Assembly: GCA_900549065.1 (NCBI GenBank)
Contig: URNC01000092.1
Span: forward strand, 1 to 8,212
Length of the DNA: 8,212 nt
Direction: 5' to 3'
DNA from: an uncultured Collinsella sp.
Lineage (GTDB): Bacteria; Actinomycetota; Coriobacteriia; Coriobacteriales; Coriobacteriaceae
Shown here: positions 6,259 through 8,212 of the stretch, one piece after another
Layout of the letters: each line of letters starts with the position of its first letter
Numbering within the stretch: the first letter of the stretch is position 1
Made by a program: the position numbers and the translations under genes
Notes under the pieces: generated by a model
Told to the model about the DNA's origin: nothing
The model's database searches: none
Seen by the model: the letters and a program-made list of their open reading frames with translations, nothing else

Positions 6259-7542
6259 TTAGCCCAAGACACCCGACAGGATCTCGATCAGGCTGTCCAC
6301 GTCGGCTTCTTCGCAGACAAGTGGCGGCAGGAAACGCAGCGTATGCGCACCTGTAGCGTTGATCACGGCACCGGCGGCCAGCGCGCGGGCAACAACATCA
6401 TGCGCGTCGCCCACGGCATCATCCAAATCACAGCCGAGCATCAAGCCGCGGCCACGCACCTCGGTCACGTGCGGCAGCTTGGCGAGCTTTGCCTCCATAT
6501 AGGCGCCTACCTTGGCAGCATGGTCGGCATAATCGCCGCGCACGAGCGCGGAGAGCGTCGCGGCGCACGCCGCGATGGCCAAGCAGCTACCGCCAAAGGT
6601 CGAGCCGTGGTCGCCCGGCTTAAACAAGTCGGCAATCTCCTTCTTTGCCACGACGGCACCCATGGGCACGCCGTCGGCAATGCCCTTGGCAAGGCTCATG
6701 ATGTCGGGCTCCACGCCATAGGTCTGGAATGCAAATGGCTTGCCGGAGCGGAAGATGCCGCACTGGACCTCGTCGGCGATAAGCACGGCACCCACCTCGT
6801 GCGCCAAGTCGCGCGCCGTAGCCATAAACTCCTCGGTCATAGGATGCACACCGCTCTCACCCTGGATCGGCTCGAGCATCACGGCACAAATTTCGCTCCC
6901 CAGCTGCTTAAAGATCGCACGCAGCTCATCCGCATCGTTGGGCGTGCAGGCCACAAAGCCACCCGGCAGCGGGCGGAAGCTGTCCTGCAGCCAATCCTGC
7001 ATGGTGGCGGCAATGGTCTCGAGCGTACGGCCGTGGAAGCCGCCGCGCATGCACACGATGGTGTTGCCGCCATTACCGGCACGCTTGGCGTACAGGCGCG
7101 CGAGCTTCATCGAGCCTTCGTTGGCCTCGGCGCCAGAGTTGGCAAAGAAGGTCTCCCAAACCTGCTCATCCGCAGCCGGGGCACCAAGAGCAGCTGCCGT
7201 GGTCTCATCGCCGGCGACAATGGCATCGGCAAGCACGCGCGCACCATCTACGTCGTCGTTAGCAAGCTTGGACAGCAGCGCCGCGACCTGTCCGCGCTGC
7301 TCGATGTAGAAGTAATTGGAGACATGCATGAGCTTTTTGGTCTGTGCCTCGAGCGCCGAGAGCACAGCCAGGTTGCCATGACCTAGGCTGCACACGCCGA
7401 TGCCGGCAAGAAAGTCGAGGTACTCACGGCCATCGTCGCCGGTGAGCTTCATGCCGTGACCCTCGACAAACTCGACCGGAGAGCGACCAAAGGTATGCAT
7501 AACGTAATGGGATTCAAGCGATTGCTGAGCTGCAAGTGACAT
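6259..7542 (-). CDS. argD: Acetylornithine aminotransferase
   Basis: PLP-dependent class III aminotransferase that makes N-acetylornithine from N-acetylglutamate semialdehyde and glutamate in arginine/ornithine synthesis. It has 427 residues against the usual 390-405. Motifs are SGAEANE (136-142, PLP phosphate contacts), GGFHGRT (167-173), EPIQGESG (224-231), LIADEVQ with D257 contacting the pyridine nitrogen, SLAKG with the Schiff-base lysine K286, STFGG (314-318) and LRFLPPL (402-408). The extra length is a roughly 32-residue Ala/Asp-rich insertion at about 95-128, between the HVSN segment and SGAEANE. The start is supported by GAAAGG 6 bases upstream. It follows argB by 69 bases on the same strand, the usual argC-J-B-D order. 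Other ornithine-type class III enzymes are possible in principle, but the argB context favours ArgD. Confidence 0.93.
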   Translation of the reverse strand: MSLAAQQSLESHYVMHTFGRSPVEFVEGHGMKLTGDDGREYLDFLAGIGVCSLGHGNLAVLSALEAQTKKLMHVSNYFYIEQRGQVAALLSKLANDDVDGARVLADAIVAGDETTAAALGAPAADEQVWETFFANSGAEANEGSMKLARLYAKRAGNGGNTIVCMRGGFHGRTLETIAATMQDWLQDSFRPLPGGFVACTPNDADELRAIFKQLGSEICAVMLEPIQGESGVHPMTEEFMATARDLAHEVGAVLIADEVQCGIFRSGKPFAFQTYGVEPDIMSLAKGIADGVPMGAVVAKKEIADLFKPGDHGSTFGGSCLAIAACAATLSALVRGDYADHAAKVGAYMEAKLAKLPHVTEVRGRGLMLGCDLDDAVGDAHDVVARALAAGAVINATGAHTLRFLPPLVCEEADVDSLIEILSGVLG

Positions 7543-7559
7543 GGGATGCCTTTCGTTGG

Positions 7560-7573
7560 GCGCCAGACGGCGC
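7560..7573 (-). other. Small hairpin between argB and argD
   Basis: GCGCC and GGCGC form a perfect 5-bp stem with a 4-base loop, just upstream of the argD ribosome binding site (7549-7554). No T-run follows, so it is not a terminator. It might tune argD translation or mRNA stability, or be a chance product of high GC. Confidence 0.3.
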
Positions 7574-7611
7574 GGGGCTATGGGTGCAGGAATGGGGCGG
7601 CTGCGGGTCAG

Positions 7612-8163
7612 CTAGACCGTCTGAAGCTTCTCGACCTCGTCAAGGTTCTCGGTCAGACGCGCAGCAAACGTCGAAAGCGGATGCGGATGCGTATCGAACT
7701 CGTAAGCCGTCTCGGTGGAATGGATCACGGTGCCGACGCCGGCATCGGTCAGCAGCTCCAGGAGCAGCGAATGCGGCGTGGTACCGTTAATGATGTGGGC
7801 ACGAAATACGCCGCCGGTAAGCGCATCGACGGCCGCACGCAGCTTAGGAATCATGCCCTTATCGACCTCGCCGCCGTAGAGCATTTCGTTGACCTCGTCG
7901 AGCGTTAGGTTGGAGATAAGCGAGTCCTTGTCGCTAAAGTCCTTGTACAGGCCATCGACGTCGGTCAAAAAGATTGCCTTATGCGCGTGGAGCGCCGCGG
8001 CAACGGCACCGGCGGCGGTATCGGCGTTGATGTTGAAGAAACCGCCGTCCTCCCCCGCCGCGACGGTAGCGATGACGGGGATGTACTCGCTATCGAGTAA
8101 GCGCTCGATATAGTCGGTGTTGACGTGCGTCACTTTGCCCACGCGACCGAGCTCGGGGTCGAG
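7612..8163 (-). CDS. argB: Acetylglutamate kinase, 5' part missing
   Basis: Phosphorylates N-acetylglutamate, the second step of arginine/ornithine synthesis. The last 183 residues are present. Motifs in this fragment are FNINADTAAG (43-52), LTDVDGLYKD (66-75), KGMIPKL (102-108) and INGTTPHSLLLELLTDAGVGT (125-145). Roughly the first 110-120 residues are lost because the contig runs into adapter sequence at 8164. The open frame continues into the adapter and picks up an ATG at 8176-8178 giving MYKRQ; those five residues are artefact and excluded. The protein continues about 37 residues past the usual end near GVGT, with a charged tail ending EVEKLQTV, an unusual extension. It is followed by argD after 69 bases. 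Confidence 0.92.
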   Translation of the reverse strand, partial: LDPELGRVGKVTHVNTDYIERLLDSEYIPVIATVAAGEDGGFFNINADTAAGAVAAALHAHKAIFLTDVDGLYKDFSDKDSLISNLTLDEVNEMLYGGEVDKGMIPKLRAAVDALTGGVFRAHIINGTTPHSLLLELLTDAGVGTVIHSTETAYEFDTHPHPLSTFAARLTENLDEVEKLQTV

Positions 8164-8212
8164 CTGTCTCTTATACACATCTGACGCTGCCGACGAAGGC
8201 TTAGGTGTAGAT
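8164..8212. other. Illumina Nextera adapter contamination (not genomic)
   Basis: 8164-8182 is CTGTCTCTTATACACATCT, the 19-base Tn5 mosaic end. 8183-8196 GACGCTGCCGACGA is the rest of the Nextera read-2-side adapter. 8197-8204 AGGCTTAG is the reverse complement of i5 index CTAAGCCT (the 508 index). 8205-8212 GTGTAGAT begins the P5 sequence. The match is from memory of the kit sequences, but four consecutive parts in the right order leave little doubt. Confidence 0.98.

Noticed and set aside
6199..7386. A 395-codon open frame on the plus strand antisense to argD
   Set aside because: Shadow of argD, whose motifs are complete; it has no protein-like motif of its own.

Overview
The window looks like a metagenomic or isolate contig end from a GC-rich (roughly 60% by eye) Gram-positive actinobacterium. 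A Collinsella-like member of the Coriobacteriia is the best guess. That rests on base composition, the non-DAP-type MurE, the argB-argD order and the style of the tRNA/terminator region. It is inference, because no 16S or taxon-specific marker is present. All protein genes are on the minus strand; the only gene on the plus strand is a tRNA.

Layout, left to right: a 3'-truncated glutamate racemase gene (murI, runs off position 1); a HAD-superfamily phosphatase (812-1723); murE (1828-3390); a rho-independent terminator and a probable murE promoter (about 3426-3477); a glutamine-dependent asparagine synthetase (asnB, 3503-5383); a divergent promoter region; tRNA-Val(UAC) on the plus strand (5571-5646) with its terminator; about 600 bases of gene-free, repeat-rich DNA between the convergent tRNA and argD; argD (6259-7542); and argB (7612-8163), whose 5' part is missing. 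The last 49 bases (8164-8212) are not biological: they are an Illumina Nextera (Tn5 mosaic end) adapter with an i5 index.

How the genes work together: in transcription order murE, the HAD gene and murI form a cell-wall precursor cluster. MurI supplies D-glutamate and MurE adds the third stem residue. The motif that binds meso-DAP in DAP-type MurE reads EDPA here instead of DNPR, so the third residue is probably L-lysine or L-ornithine. argB and argD make acetylornithine, the precursor of ornithine and arginine; argC and argJ would be expected upstream, beyond the contig end. AsnB makes asparagine or, as an alternative suggested by its neighbours, could amidate a peptidoglycan precursor.

The least ordinary stretch is 5647-6258. 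It holds a diverged second copy of the tRNA-Val 3' end plus terminator plus an inverted T-arm sequence, a GC-rich insert between the two copies, and an AT-rich 215-bp element with 32-bp imperfect terminal inverted repeats (27/32 matching). I see no coding gene there. I found no clear evidence of a new multi-gene system. The strongest leads are this repeat region, the altered MurE motif, and lineage-type insertions or extensions in ArgD and ArgB.
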